Below are positions 32,423 through 43,864 of a stretch of DNA of 64,000 bases, in pieces (position 1 is the first letter of the stretch; each line of letters opens with the position of its first letter). The DNA lies in NCBI GenBank assembly GCA_001599755.1, contig BCHX01000007.1, positions 3,534,001 through 3,598,000 on the forward strand, given 5' to 3'. The DNA is from Gliomastix tumulicola. Lineage: Eukaryota; Ascomycota; Sordariomycetes; Hypocreales; Bionectriaceae. Position numbers and translations under genes: made by a program. Below the pieces are notes generated by a model. It was not told where the DNA came from. It worked only from the letters and a program-made list of their open reading frames with translations, and did no database searches.

Positions 32423-34358
32423 ATGGCTGCTAACACCGAGTCCAAGGTCGAGATCGAGACCAAGACACCTGATGGACTGCCTGCGGTTGAGGCCTCCTAT
32501 CACGTTGAGGCTGTGCTCAAACCTGGCGAGGCTGTTCAGGATGTAGCCGCAAAGGGCTAGGCCATGTCTGGCTATGAGACTCTGAGTATCTGGGCCATAG
32601 TCAAGATATTCAAGGTCGCTACCGCCATGTGCTTCATCGCGGCCTTTAGTGCCGGTGCAGATGGCTACCAAATGGCGTACGTGGTGATCCTTACTCCCAT
32701 CCCCTGTCGCAGTCCAAGTCAAGTTAATCACGATTGGCAGTGCGTGAGTGACATCATGTACTCTAGCCGCAAGATATATCAGCCACTCCCTTACTAATTC
32801 CCATGCTGACGTATTCTCTGCAGAATGAATGCTAGTATTATCGCCAACAAAGGCTTCGTTAGGCAATTCGCGACCGCAACAAACTCGCAGGGCCACCAGT
32901 ACCTGCTTTCGTCTATCCTAAGCAGCTGGAGCGCTACGCAGAATGTTGGCCAGATCCTCGGTCAGATCAGCATCTCATTCGTCATTGCCCGCTTTGGACG
33001 CAAGATTGCCATGTACACTCTGTGGCTTCTCGTTATGAGCAGTGTCCTTACCGAGACCTTTGTGAGGACTTGGCAAGCCTGGCTCGGTGCTAAACTGATG
33101 GCCGGGTTCGGCGTTGGCTGTCTTTAGGCCACGATTCTAGGATATATCAGCGAAGTCGCGCCTGTGCGTATCCGCGGGAGTATGCTCATGCTGTATAGCT
33201 TCTGGTGGACATTGGGATCATTTTTCACCCACGTCGCCTTGCAGAACCTGAATAGACGAGATCCCTACAACTGGCTTGTCCCTGTCTATATGCAATGGGG
33301 CCACATTGGCCTCATGCTTATTATCTACATCTGTCTTCCCGAATCCCCCACATGGTGCGCTATGGTCTAGAAGGAGGAATAGGCGAAGAAGAGCCTCGTC
33401 TTTCTCAATCGTGGCGTCAAGGACTACGACGTCGACTACCAGTACCAAGTTCTCCTGCTTAATATTGAGCATGAGTGCGCTGTGGCGGCAGAACAGCGAC
33501 GGGAAAAGTGGCATGCCATCTTTAGAGGTACCGATGGGCGTCGCACCCTCACTGCCTTGTGGACTATTGTAGCCCAGCAGTTTCTCGGTCTGGCGCTCTT
33601 CGGGAGCTTTGGGACATATTTCTTTCAGCAAGCCGGCCTGGCAGATCCTTTCCAGATTAAGGCTATCACAATGTCTCTCCAAATCGCCACTGTTGTTGCC
33701 GCTGTCTTTGGCGTTGACAAGCTAGGCCGTCGTATCATGGCCTGCTCTTCGACTACATTGATGTGGATTTCATGCACCGTTGTTGGCATTCTCGGTGTGG
33801 CTCCTAAAAGCAATGCCACTACCTACGTCTTCGTCCTCTTTGCCTGCTTTTGGAGTGAGTTACTGACGGTGTTGATTCCTGACCATTTCTATTCTACATA
33901 TCTGATAAACTGACCTTGACTTGTCTCGTAGACATTGGGATTTCCGCCAATGGTGCTGCCGGATGGGGTTATATTGGGGAGATGTCGTCTCAGCGCCTAC
34001 GGCTGTATACTTCAGGGTTTGCTGCATTGGCTAATTCTCTCTCTGGACTGATTATGGGTGTTCTTACGCCTTACATGGTTAATGCTAATTAGTGGAACTG
34101 GAGCTATAAGACTGGTTTCTTCTATGCTGGCGTGGGCTTCCCTTGGGTAGTTGGGATCTGGTTTTGATACCTGAAACTGCTGGGTACGTCAAGTGTCTTC
34201 CCATGATCCTAGCCCATCCGTACTAACTCCTCAAAAGACGTTCCGCTGCAGAATTAGATGAGCCGTTTGATCTTGGGATCAAGCCATGGCGGTTTCACAA
34301 GACCAAGACTGCAACACAACGCCTCGTCAAAATGGGGAAGCCTAAAGCTGAGATTTGA
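32423..34358 (+). pseudogene. Broken MFS sugar permease (hexose/alpha-glucoside type)
   Basis: Recognisable sugar porter family member: AAFSAGADGYQM before segment 1, GQISISFVIARFGRKIAMY, YISEVAPVRIRGS, PESPTWC, VDKLGRRIM, and a final segment followed by ETAG-RRSAAELDE. Splice sites still work (GTACGT at about 32677 to CAG at 32822; GTGAGT at about 33854 to TAG). Five in-frame TAG codons, at 32558, 33125, 33368, 33380 and 34090, each sit where Gln is plausible, so each fits a CAG-to-TAG (CpA to TpA) change. Near 34161-34167 a missing T in a T-run shifts the frame just before the ETAG motif. Membrane segments are otherwise well kept, so decay is recent. The gene starts opposite the zinc-cluster regulator of the glycan block and was probably its sugar importer. 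Confidence 0.88.
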
Positions 34359-35177
34359 GGAAACTGAGGTTTCATAGCAATTATACGGAGCTCTGTGTCA
34401 AATCACTAAGGGAGGGCGCTGAGACAAGACAAAGTAATCACTTATAGGAGATGGAGTACTACTTATCTCATCAAATCAGATTGGGCTCTGCTTGGTTAGA
34501 TAGGAATCAAGCAATATTGTATTAGTATTGAGATTGGTCCTAATAATTTCAAGCGATAAACTAGTAGTGTAAACACATCCTGCGATACTTGAGCTCTGTT
34601 CTGATAAGCATTAAAGGTATATGATATGGATCCTACCATGAAAGACCGCTATGATCCAGTCCAGGTTCGTTCCTTACTGCTAAACATGAAGTTCTTGTCA
34701 GACTACCAGACGTCTGGAGAAAAGTCAAAAAGTCAGGGCAACTGTGTTGAAAGTGTATACTGGACTGACTGAGCTGGCTTTCTATCGTCGCTCGTTGCTC
34801 TGGTGCCCTCCCAAGCGCCTTAACGGCAGCCATAAATTGACCATCATATGTTTCTAAGGCGAAAGAGCAGATATGGACTTATACCAAAGATGTGCAATCT
34901 CGCTTGTAATGAGATACGCCAACTCAAATGATATTCAACCGCAAACAACCGGTATCTAAAAACTTCCACCCGTAGATAATCCACACGAGGATGAGATGTT
35001 GGCATGTCTCATTCATCGTTGATACCGCTCCATACGTTGCATCATTACTACTGAGAGCCACAAAACACATGAAGACAATATTTCTCTGCATTATGTGGTC
35101 AGCTCATGAGAATGAACAAAGACCAACCGAAAGCGACGTACTATGTTAAGGCCGTGCCATGTGCGTTTGTCTCAAAT
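34359..35177. other. Intergenic, AT-leaning
   Basis: Convergent 3' flanks of the dead permease and the allantoate-permease-like gene. Short open frames have no domain. AT-leaning sequence with no clear transposon ends. Confidence 0.45.
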
Positions 35178-37096
35178 TCAAAGAGGATAACGTAAAGACC
35201 TCAACTGAAAATCCGTCATATCTGAAAATTCCTCATTCTCCACTACCACATGAACAACTCGGTCTTGAAAAAGTAAATGTTAGTAATGTTCGACAGTTTT
35301 CAAGAGCCGGGGGCTTTTTACTCACTCCGTCGGTCGCTATCGTCCTGTTGGTCTCTGCATCTATTCCAGTACCAGTGAAGAGATCCCATGGCAGCTAGTA
35401 AGAAGATACAGAAGATCAAAAATGCGAGCATGGTGTATTTTGCAGTCTGAGTTCATGCATTAGAAGACGTTAGCATATGTTGAAACGATTGATGAGTAGT
35501 ATTTTGGGGGGACTTACGTAGTAATCCGGAGCATCAGACTCTCTATAGGTTTGAGGCCCGATGATATTGCCAATTGTGTAGCCCAGTTGATATGCGACGC
35601 CGAATGCCAATTTCTTAGTCGAACCTCCCACGCCGGCTGTCATGAAGGTGATGACGAAAAGAACGGAAATGGGAACTACCAATGCCCGTTAATGCCTCGC
35701 TTCACATTGTGTGGCTGTATTGGTTCGTGGACTTACACTGTAGTGTGAGGATGTAGCCTCCATAGCGAGCAGCGGCGTGTGTGGGAGGGATGGTAAACAT
35801 CATAACGACGCCGACACACGATAGCACAAGTGCGTATATGCCCGCAATTGTGCGGCTGGTGTATCGTGCTACGATGAGAGCCACCAGACTGCCGATGACA
35901 GCAGCCATGCCTGGGACCATGCTAAGCAGTGTAGTGTGCTCTGCACTGAAGCCAAAAGCAGAGATGATCGAGGGGCCTAGACAATCACGTTAGTCTGTAA
36001 AACCGACGCCGTGTTAGCTGTGGGAATCCTTACCAAATACCGTGAGCCCTCCATTCGGTAGACCGGTTGAGACGAGAAAGAGGAAGATGAGGTAAAACCT
36101 TGGGTCGCAGAACGCCTCAATGAGTTGCAACTTGTTGAACTTCCACACTTCAGTACCAGTTTTGTTGGCTCTGCATCTCTCGAGGGCAATCCGCTTCTCG
36201 TGGTCGGTGAGCCAAGAAGCGTCGGTAGGCGAGGCGGCTAGGAAGAACCACATGACAACCCCAAGGAGAATAGTGATGCCTCCTTCGAGGATGAAGAGGG
36301 CTTGCCAGCGGAATGATGGGGCCTGGTAGACGCTGAAGGCGATGAGCCCACCAAATACGTGTCCCCAGCCTGAGCTAGTATACCATATGGCGACCCTAGA
36401 TACTTGCTCCTCCTTCGAATACCAAGAGCCAAGGATGTAAATGACGACAGGTGCAGCACAAACCTCGATGGCGCCAAGTAGGAACCTAACTGCCATAAGA
36501 CCGCCAAAGCCATGGCAAGCTGCATGGAATACCATGATGGAACCCCACAGAATGACCATGACCGAGAAGAACTTCGCCAGGGGAACCCTCTGCATCAAAA
36601 ATGACACGGGAACTTCTCCAGCAAGGTAGCCAAAACTGCGGAACAGAGGAACGCTGTTAAATCGAGGATACTCTGCACACTTGAAGAGGGAGGCACACGT
36701 ATCCAAAGGACATACTACACGATGGAACCCAGCCACGAGTACTCGCTGGGAGAGAGATTCGTCTCTTTTTTAATGCCCATGATGTTAGCATACGAGATGC
36801 TGTTCTTGTCCACCAGCATGAGAATGTAGACAACCAAGAGGAGGGGCATGACGCGACAATCGATCTTGCGTAGAACCCTCTTGGCTTCTTCGGAGTTTGG
36901 GTCGAACTGGGCGTCATTTTCTGAAAGAAGCGCCAGTGCCTTGTCGTATGTTCCTGTATTCTCCTTGATGATGATAGGCTCAGCGGTCCCATTTATGGCA
37001 GAGCCCGTCTTCTGTATTAATCACATTGTTAGCATATCCAAGGAGACCTATATGAGAATTGCGGTGACAGACCTCGAGATCTTTGGTTGATTCCAT
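35178..37096 (-). CDS. MFS anion:cation symporter (allantoate/DAL5-type permease)
   Basis: Imports small organic anions such as allantoate, ureidosuccinate or vitamin-like acids. Seven exons fit in frame: 37096-37073, 37011-36716, 36635-36034, about 35976-35737, 35675-35518, 35446-35326 and 35263-35178, totalling 508 residues. Family signs: DCRVMPLLLVVYILMLVDKN with a following NIMG, the segment 3-4 block YFGYLAGEVPVSFLMQR, and VCAAPVVIYILGSWYSKEEQ. The C-terminal DMTDFQLRSLRYPL is the typical family ending. That tail lies in a small last exon behind an intron whose GTGAGTAA would otherwise look like a stop, so the gene is easy to mis-annotate as ending at 35322. About 12 membrane segments; no lesion found. 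Confidence 0.92.
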
Positions 37097-37898
37097 TGCA
37101 ATGTCGTGAGGAGTAGATGTAGCAGATACCCAGGAGTGCTTGGATGCCTCGGAGTGCCTATGGAGAACGAAAGCGTTCTCAGAACAGTCGGACCTTCGAA
37201 CCGGTTTCCTTGGTGCTGTCTTTTCTTGGTGAAATGAAGGGCAAGTCGTAAGTTATATAGCACTGCTTGGCCCAAGCCGCACTTGATTCTCTCTGTATCT
37301 CAGGAGGACGACGTTGTCCATACTTGGCTGTCTGATAAGCCAAACAGGATCAAATCCAGGATTGGTTGGCGCGCGTAATAGAAAGAATACGGTAGTCGTT
37401 GACTAGTCAAGATTACTTCGGACGAGTAGGCTGGGCCTCGACGCAGGTACGGCGAGATGTGATAAGATGGGTGCGTCGTCGGCTCTGGACTCGTCTGCCA
37501 CCTGCTGGCATGGAAATGCGGGGATATCATGCCTCACCGAAGATATGGTGCCCGCAAAGCATGCGTCAAATACTGTACTACCGTATCTTATCTCCGCCAA
37601 ACTCCACTCGACGCGATAGTGGTGGTGCTCGGCCCGTGGAAGTTGGCCGTGCCGGGACTGATATGCTATCTGATCCGAGACAAGGTACGATAATGCACAG
37701 AGTCTGGACCTTTCCCGAACTGGTTAATGTGATTGATTGTTGGAACGGGCAGGTTTGACCCATGGTTCTTGTCCCACTCGTCCTCGGGGGTTTTAGTGAG
37801 AATACAAATTAATAATGCTGTGGCATGGTATTAGATCTTAACACCGAGGGTCAAGGCAGAGTCTGCCACAGTTCAAAGTCCATTTCACCCTGTTCACG
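37097..37898. other. Divergent promoter region
   Basis: A 0.8-kb region between the permease start (37096, minus) and the flavocytochrome b2-like start (37899, plus). Open frames on both strands lack domains. No repeat or operator recognised. Confidence 0.45.
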
Positions 37899-39725
37899 AT
37901 GACTACAAGGTGAGCAGAAGGAAGATTGCATCGTATATCACGTATGCTAACAGTTCTCAGAAGCGAGGTCGCCCGTCATGCTTCTCACGCCAGCTGCTGG
38001 ATTGTCATACGTGGTGATGCGTACGATGTGACTCGTTTTTTAAACGAGCATCCAGGAGGCCAACATGTGCTTGTAAAGCAAGCAGGAGCTGATGCGACAG
38101 AGTTATTTGAATCTGTTCACTCGGCGGACTTGCTTGATAAATACCAATCCCAAGTGTGAGCTGCAGGACGACCCTCCGATGGATTTGGTCATCTGTGATC
38201 TGACGTGTGTGTCTATATCATAAGGCCTAAGATAGGCCCTGTGTCGGATCTTCAGCCCTCGAAACGAGATACTGTTCCTACTGAGGACCAAAATGCCCAG
38301 AAGGCTGTACGACGGCATCTTAGCAAAATTATCAACATTGCCGACTTTGAAGCAGCTGCCGAGGCTATCTTACCAGCTAAATCCTTTGCTTGTAAGGTCT
38401 CGCTTGTCTAGTACTTACCGATCACTTCATTTAAGCTACATTCGTTAACAGGATGCCGCAGTCTTCAAAACTGGTGCGGACTCCGAAGTCGCAACTAGAT
38501 GGAATCAAAAATCTTGGGCCGCCATCCGATTCCGTCCGCGAATACTCATACCCGTGAGTCACATCGACATATCAACATCGATACTGGGTACCTCCTTCTC
38601 ATCGCCCATCTTTATCGCTCCCGCGGGCGGTGGTAAATTCGCAAACCCTCAGGGTGAGGTCCTGTGGACGCGAGCTGCTGCCAAGCATGGCATCCTGCAG
38701 TGGGCATGCAATAATGCCGGATGTACGCAGACGGAGATGGCAGATGCGCGAAGCCCAGGGCAGTCACTCTACTGGCAGATTTATGCGATGAAGGACTTGG
38801 AAGCCACGACAAAGGAGATATTGCGCGCTGTTGCCTCTGGCTACAAGGGATTTGCTCTGACTGTAGATGCTATCCAAGTTGGGAAGCGTGAGCGGGATAT
38901 GCGCCAAAACATTCAAGAAACGGTAAATGACTACGAAATCAGGCCCGAGTGGTATCATACTCACTGATAATTCATGCAGGATTCCGAATCTGACGAAGAT
39001 GCTAGTCCAGCCGCCTCCATCTCCTTGACTCGTCCGTAAGTTGGGTCATTGGTCAGCAATGAATTGCACGGAGACTACGGACACTAACTGTGAAAAGGGC
39101 TTGCTATGACCAGTTTGACTTTCCATCTGCAGTAAAGTGGCTGAAATCACTGACGGACTTGCCCATTGCAATCAAAGGTATCCAATCATGGGAGGATGCC
39201 GCTTTATGCATGCACTACGGCCTGCATCCTTGGCTATCTAACCATGGCGGCCGACAGCTTGACGGGGCACCCTCAGCGGTCGAGACACTTTTGGAAATAC
39301 GCCAGCACTCTCCCGAGGTGTTTGAAAAGTGCGACGTTATTGTCGACGGAGGTGTCACTGGAGGATCTGATGTTGTGAAGGCTCTGGCGCTTGGTGCAAA
39401 GGGAGTGGCTGTTGGCCGTCCCTTCCTCTACGCTCTTGCCCTGGGGGAGCAGGGACTCGACAAGGCTATTCGGATTTTCCGTCAGGAGATTGAGGCTACG
39501 ATGGGCCTTTTGGGCGTTTCATCTGTCAAAGAGCTTCGCCCATCTCATGTGAGTACATATTCCATGTCACAGGCGGGACAGATGAAGAACACTCCTGACA
39601 AGATATCTCTTCCAAGGTTGACGTACGTGGACTTAATTTTGCCGGTGCTGCAACACGCGCGCATTTATGAAAAGAGCGAAGGATATGTTCGACATACTAG
39701 TCGATTTGAAAACAATAGTTCTTAG
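37899..39725 (+). CDS. Flavocytochrome b2-like 2-hydroxyacid dehydrogenase (cytochrome b5 plus FMN domain)
   Basis: Oxidises an L-2-hydroxyacid such as L-lactate and passes electrons from FMN to the b5 heme. Six exons: 37899-37909, 37961-38153, 38232-38391, 38462-38922, 38980-39035 and 39098-39725, 502 residues in frame. The b5 domain (1-70) has both heme His, in NEHPGGQ and SVHSADLL. The FMN barrel has VDAIQVGKRERDMR, KGIQSW (catalytic Lys), SNHGGRQLDGAPSA (catalytic His and Arg) and VDGGVTGGSDV. Two differences from yeast enzyme: the Tyr-Tyr pair near the domain boundary, including the Tyr143 equivalent, is Phe-Phe (KSFAFFKTGADSE), and there is no mitochondrial presequence. So the substrate and the electron partner may differ. 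Tail to tail with the 2-oxoglutarate oxygenase gene. Confidence 0.9.
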
Positions 39726-40254
39726 ACAAATTAATCCAATAAGAGGGCTTATAGTACAACATAAGGCGCTCGCCGTTTGAGAACATCGATATTCTCCATC
39801 TAATATACATGAGGTTGACAATTCAGTTGAGCAGAAATTATTAATAACTACCTACTCAACCACATTATCTTTGCAGCTTATCCTAGGGTCAGCTTGCCCT
39901 GTCATACCTTAGACAACAGACTCTCTCATGATGCTATAAAGTTACTGAAATCATGAGTTGACTTGATGCTTGTATATTAGTATTGTTTACGCACTTATTA
40001 TTAGTCGTTCGTACCACTCGACCTCTGTAACGGATCAATATTCAAGTCTGAGAATCTGGGTTATGGACGAATTGTAAAAACTAGCTCGTATCCTTTTTCT
40101 ACACACAGTTATGCTTTTCAGAAGTAAGCATGCCATTTCCATACTCCATTTGGCAGACATGCATATTCAAGCCGTAACTGCCGTAGCTGTAATGGCTGAA
40201 ATGACGGCTTCCTTCTTCCTGAAATTGTGGCTAAAAAGATTTGTAAGTATCAGT
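39726..40254. other. Convergent 3' region
   Basis: AT-rich, 0.53 kb, between the stops of the flavocytochrome b2-like gene and the oxygenase gene. Nothing coding seen. Confidence 0.5.
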
Positions 40255-41527
40255 TCATAATAGCCGCTTGAAGAGGAGGTCATACCCAAATTGAACTTCA
40301 GTCTTCTCGCGGAAGTAATCGCCACATGTAATCGCAGGGCTTTCATTAATAGTTAGCATTTCCATGACGTCTCGAAGTTAAGGACGTGTTCAACTTACTA
40401 TTTCTTCAGAGGACCCTGCATGACGATGTCTTTTCTTCCGGTATTAAAGTAGGCAATGGAGTAACGATCCGGGCTCTTGCCAACGTCCTTCGCTCGGACT
40501 CGGTGAAAGTTGGCTTTGAGACGATCATCAGACCAGGCCACTGACAGTACTCGTTAGCGAATAGTCACCAGCGTTGGAGTAGGATGTCTAGAACCATCCG
40601 ATGTGGATAATGATACGTACTCAGCATGTCACCAATGTTGACCACAATAGGGCCAGTCCTCGCTGGTATAGGCGAGAAGTTGTCTCCGACGGCTGAGGAT
40701 CGGTGGGATTCTCGACCAGGTAATACTTCAAGCCCGTCCTCCCCATCTCGCTGGAACAAGAGGGTGAGACAGCCGACATCAGTATGAGTGCCAGCTCTCC
40801 ACGTTCCGACAGCGTTCTCCGAGGCCATATAATGAATCATTCGCAGTTGAGTAAGATTGTCAGGCGCTGTGACGTCCATGGCATTATTCAAATGGTCTTC
40901 GGGGAATCCAAGAGCGATGGAGAGGCAGGCCACTAGTACGTCATGCCTTGTTAGAAACGCCTGCTCACAGGCGCTGCAAAGTATTTCGAGATCAATAAAC
41001 ACTTACAAACTTTCTTAGAGATGCCCTCGCATTTGGTCATGAATTCTTTGGTAGTGGCACTGAATCCAGGTACATCCTTGTCGTCCGGCCACTGGGAGTT
41101 GCGCTGGAGCCAGAAAGACTCCTTTTGGTCTGCAACCCCAGTACTCGGGCGTATTTGGGACTGTGATGTTGCTGTGAGCACATGTGTCCAATTTGAGCAC
41201 CCTCTGATAGAACTTTACACTCGTACCTTGTATTCCCATCCATTGTTGGTTTCAATGCGATGCGGAATTTGCGCCTTCAGCTTTTCGGGGAGAGCAAAGA
41301 AAGCCTTTGATAGCTCAAATTGGGCATTTATCTCATCAACAGTAATGCCATGGTCGACCAAGCTGAAAAAGCCAGCAGTTTCTGCCGCCTCTAGTAGCTC
41401 CTTAGTGATTTCTTCTTTCCGAGCGTCGAAGTCTACCGGCATGTTAGATCTACTGCGCTTGCGCACTGCTTGAGAGCATTCACCCACCCTTCAGAGAAAT
41501 AGCAGGCACGTGAAGTTGCCCGGCCAT
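40255..41527 (-). CDS. 2-oxoglutarate/Fe(II)-dependent oxygenase (isopenicillin N synthase-like)
   Basis: Oxidises an unknown small molecule with Fe(II), O2 and usually 2-oxoglutarate. Four downstream junctions join in frame. Iron ligands: His and Asp in GTHTDVGCLTLLFQ, second His in ANFHRVRAKD; the co-substrate-binding Arg-x-Ser is in DRYSIAYF. The N-terminal non-heme dioxygenase domain has EAAETAGFFSLVDHGI. The C-terminal exon reads YPAITCGDYFREK and ends at 40255. The first exon is uncertain: MAGQLHVPAISLKG at 41527 fits the usual opening strand, but the intron to the next in-frame exon would be only about 31 bp. Alternatively, translation starts at the Met near 41442. No biosynthetic backbone gene is nearby, so a catabolic or detoxifying role is as likely as a biosynthetic one. 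Confidence 0.85.
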
Positions 41528-42233
41528 TATGACGGACAGACAAGACGTTAGTTCTGTTTGGTTGGGTAATAATAGCTTGCGGGGGCGTTTGATGCCAGAC
41601 TAGAGTTATACTCACGGCGAATGATGATATATATTCTAGACCCGTCTTTGTCCAAGTAGTTCATAATTTTTACCAGCTGCGTGTGCTGCCCGTCCCTGAC
41701 TAGCTACCCACTATCCTCCCTGTGTCTTCTTCCGTGTTCGGCTAAGGTCGCCGCTATCCGTGTTATCAGCAGCAAGGTGCTCGGGCCGTGCACCACGGAT
41801 GCTGTAAACGACCCACCAACTTCACTTCTTGGAGAGACGTGCAGAAACCTCGAGCTGAGAGGATGCCACTATTGTCTCTATATCGGATTCCGAAGCTGTA
41901 CGGCTCGTTATCTCGATACGGTAGCGACGGCACACTAATGCAGAAGCGCGCAACTCAGATAGCACCCATTCCTGAGTCTCTATCACCATCGGGAACGAAA
42001 CAATACCCATGGCATTCGATACCTAACGAATGATCCGCCCATCGGACCGTAGACGAAGTACCGACTACTCAATCCGTAGAGAATTTTGCAAAGTCTTCAT
42101 TCAACATGTGACATACAATTCAAGCCTACAAAATTGAGCTGCGCAGTCGTGGCCCATTGTGGTTTTTCTTATGGGAGGCTAAGCGAGAATTATCTCAGAA
42201 GACTATTTAACTCATATTCGCCCTCAAATCGCA
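41528..42233. other. Divergent promoter region
   Basis: A 0.7-kb region between the oxygenase and DUF1275 starts. No gene or repeat recognised. Short frames are without domains. Confidence 0.45.
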
Positions 42234-43171
42234 ATGCCTCGGCAAATTCCATCAAGTACAACAGCAGATGAGACGGCAAGTTCGACAATTATCGCAGCAA
42301 CTTGGGACAGGGGGCAGACCAGTTTGCGAAGCTACCTGCTCCAAGACATTAGTATTGAGTGGGCTGATGTGCCTATGCTACTGTGCAGCTTTCTTTCGGG
42401 ACTCGTTGACGGTGTTGCTTTCAATGCTGGTGCCGTGTTCGTCTCCATGCAGACAGGTACGATGCTACACTATGCCAACGCGCCCAGGGCCCATTACTGA
42501 CATGGCTGCATTTGTTAGGGAACACCATCTTCCTCGCTTTAGGGGCTGCAAACTTACCCCTCGGCGATTCGCGGCTGTGGCTACGTGCTCTCGTCTCCGT
42601 GGCAGCTTTCCTCGCTGGTTGCTTCTTTTTCTCGTCTGCAGGCCGTTTCCTTGGGCCACGACGAAGACTGACGCTCTTCGCATCCTTTCTCCTGCAGACT
42701 CTTCTAGTCCTCATCACCGCCACTCTTTCACAGACAGGAATCGCCCCCGCCTTCGCTCTCTCACGCATGAACCCAAATCAGCCCCTGAATTTGATTGAAA
42801 AGCACTCTGAGGAGAATCATGCCGCAGTATACGTTGTGATCACACTCCTCGCATTTCAGGCAAGCGGTCAGATCACTCTCAGTCGCGCGCTAGGATTCAA
42901 TGAGATTCCGTCTGTTGTCATGACGTCTCTCTACTGCGATCTTCTATCAGACCCGAAGTTGCTATCATCACCGCTGGCCTCTAATGTGAAGCGAAATCGA
43001 CGCATCCTCTCCATCGTTCTCTTCTTGGTCGGGGCAATCATCAGTGGCTGGTTACAGAGGACGGCCGTTGGTATGCCAGGCACGTTGTGGATAGCAGCTG
43101 GTATGAAGATGCTTATCGCCGCCTCATGGTTGGGATGGAATGGCCGAAAGGAAGACCAAAAGACCGGATGA
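42234..43171 (+). CDS. DUF1275 (YoaK-type) membrane protein
   Basis: Integral membrane protein of unknown function. Exons 42234-42456 and 42519-43171 join in frame (GTACGA to TAG) to 291 residues. Family signs: ADVPMLLCSFLSGLVDGVAF followed by AVFVSMQTGNTIFLALG, with the well-conserved QTGN-x2-FL core at the splice junction; then SSAGRFLGPRRR, ASGQITLSRALGFNEIPSVV and MTSLYCDLLSDP. About six membrane segments. Such proteins occur widely in fungi and bacteria and have sometimes been suggested to be transporters, without firm evidence. No lesion. Same strand as the alpha/beta hydrolase downstream. Confidence 0.9.
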
Positions 43172-43864
43172 TCGGTCATATTACCGAGCCAGTCTCACGA
43201 CATGTTGGTTACGGACCACCCCCATGGCATATTGCTCGGTCTTGCATCTGAGCTAGAAGAGACAGACTTAGACCGTTGCTACAAGATGGCTGGGGAAAAG
43301 CAAAGAATGAATATGAGGATAACCCTGTTCTATGCATCTGTTAGCTCTGGTGATTGGGTATGTCTGCAAATAACACTGTATGGCGCAACGACATTGTGCA
43401 TCTAATACTTTGAAAACCCGCATAATTTTTAAAAGGGCTCAGGGATCAAGTGAAATGTTGGAGACTGATTAACAAGGGGTATCGACGTGATTTCCGGTCA
43501 CCTATAACTACTGATGGCACACCATTTCCCGATTCTCACGCAGCGTGTGGTCCCATGACTCTTTGAGCATTCACTGACGGATGTGCTGCCGGGGTAGTTC
43601 CCGAGCCTCAGCTCTCGGCCCGCGCTTGACGGAGTGACTGTATGATAGATTATCGTTGGTGCACTAGCCGGTCGGCCGCAAACACCGGAGTAAATCACAC
43701 AGCCCATGCGCTTACTTTTGCTAATTGCCACCGTTCGAGGGGTTCTCGACCTCTTCTACTTGCTCGCCTTCTACAACAGCCCCCCTTTCACCACCTCGCA
43801 ACAAGGGTGAACACCACCGTATCAAGTAACGAAGATCATTGACACAGTTCATATTGACGACGAA
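43172..43864. other. Intergenic
   Basis: A 0.7-kb promoter region for the hydrolase at 43865. No domain-bearing frame, RNA gene or repeat seen. Confidence 0.45.

Noticed and set aside
26075..34092. TAG read as glutamine (altered genetic code), since six internal stops in two genes are all TAG.
   Set aside because: TAG also ends intact genes here at the expected family length (for example 1700 and 8163), and the permease carries a frameshift as well, so mutation is the simpler reading.
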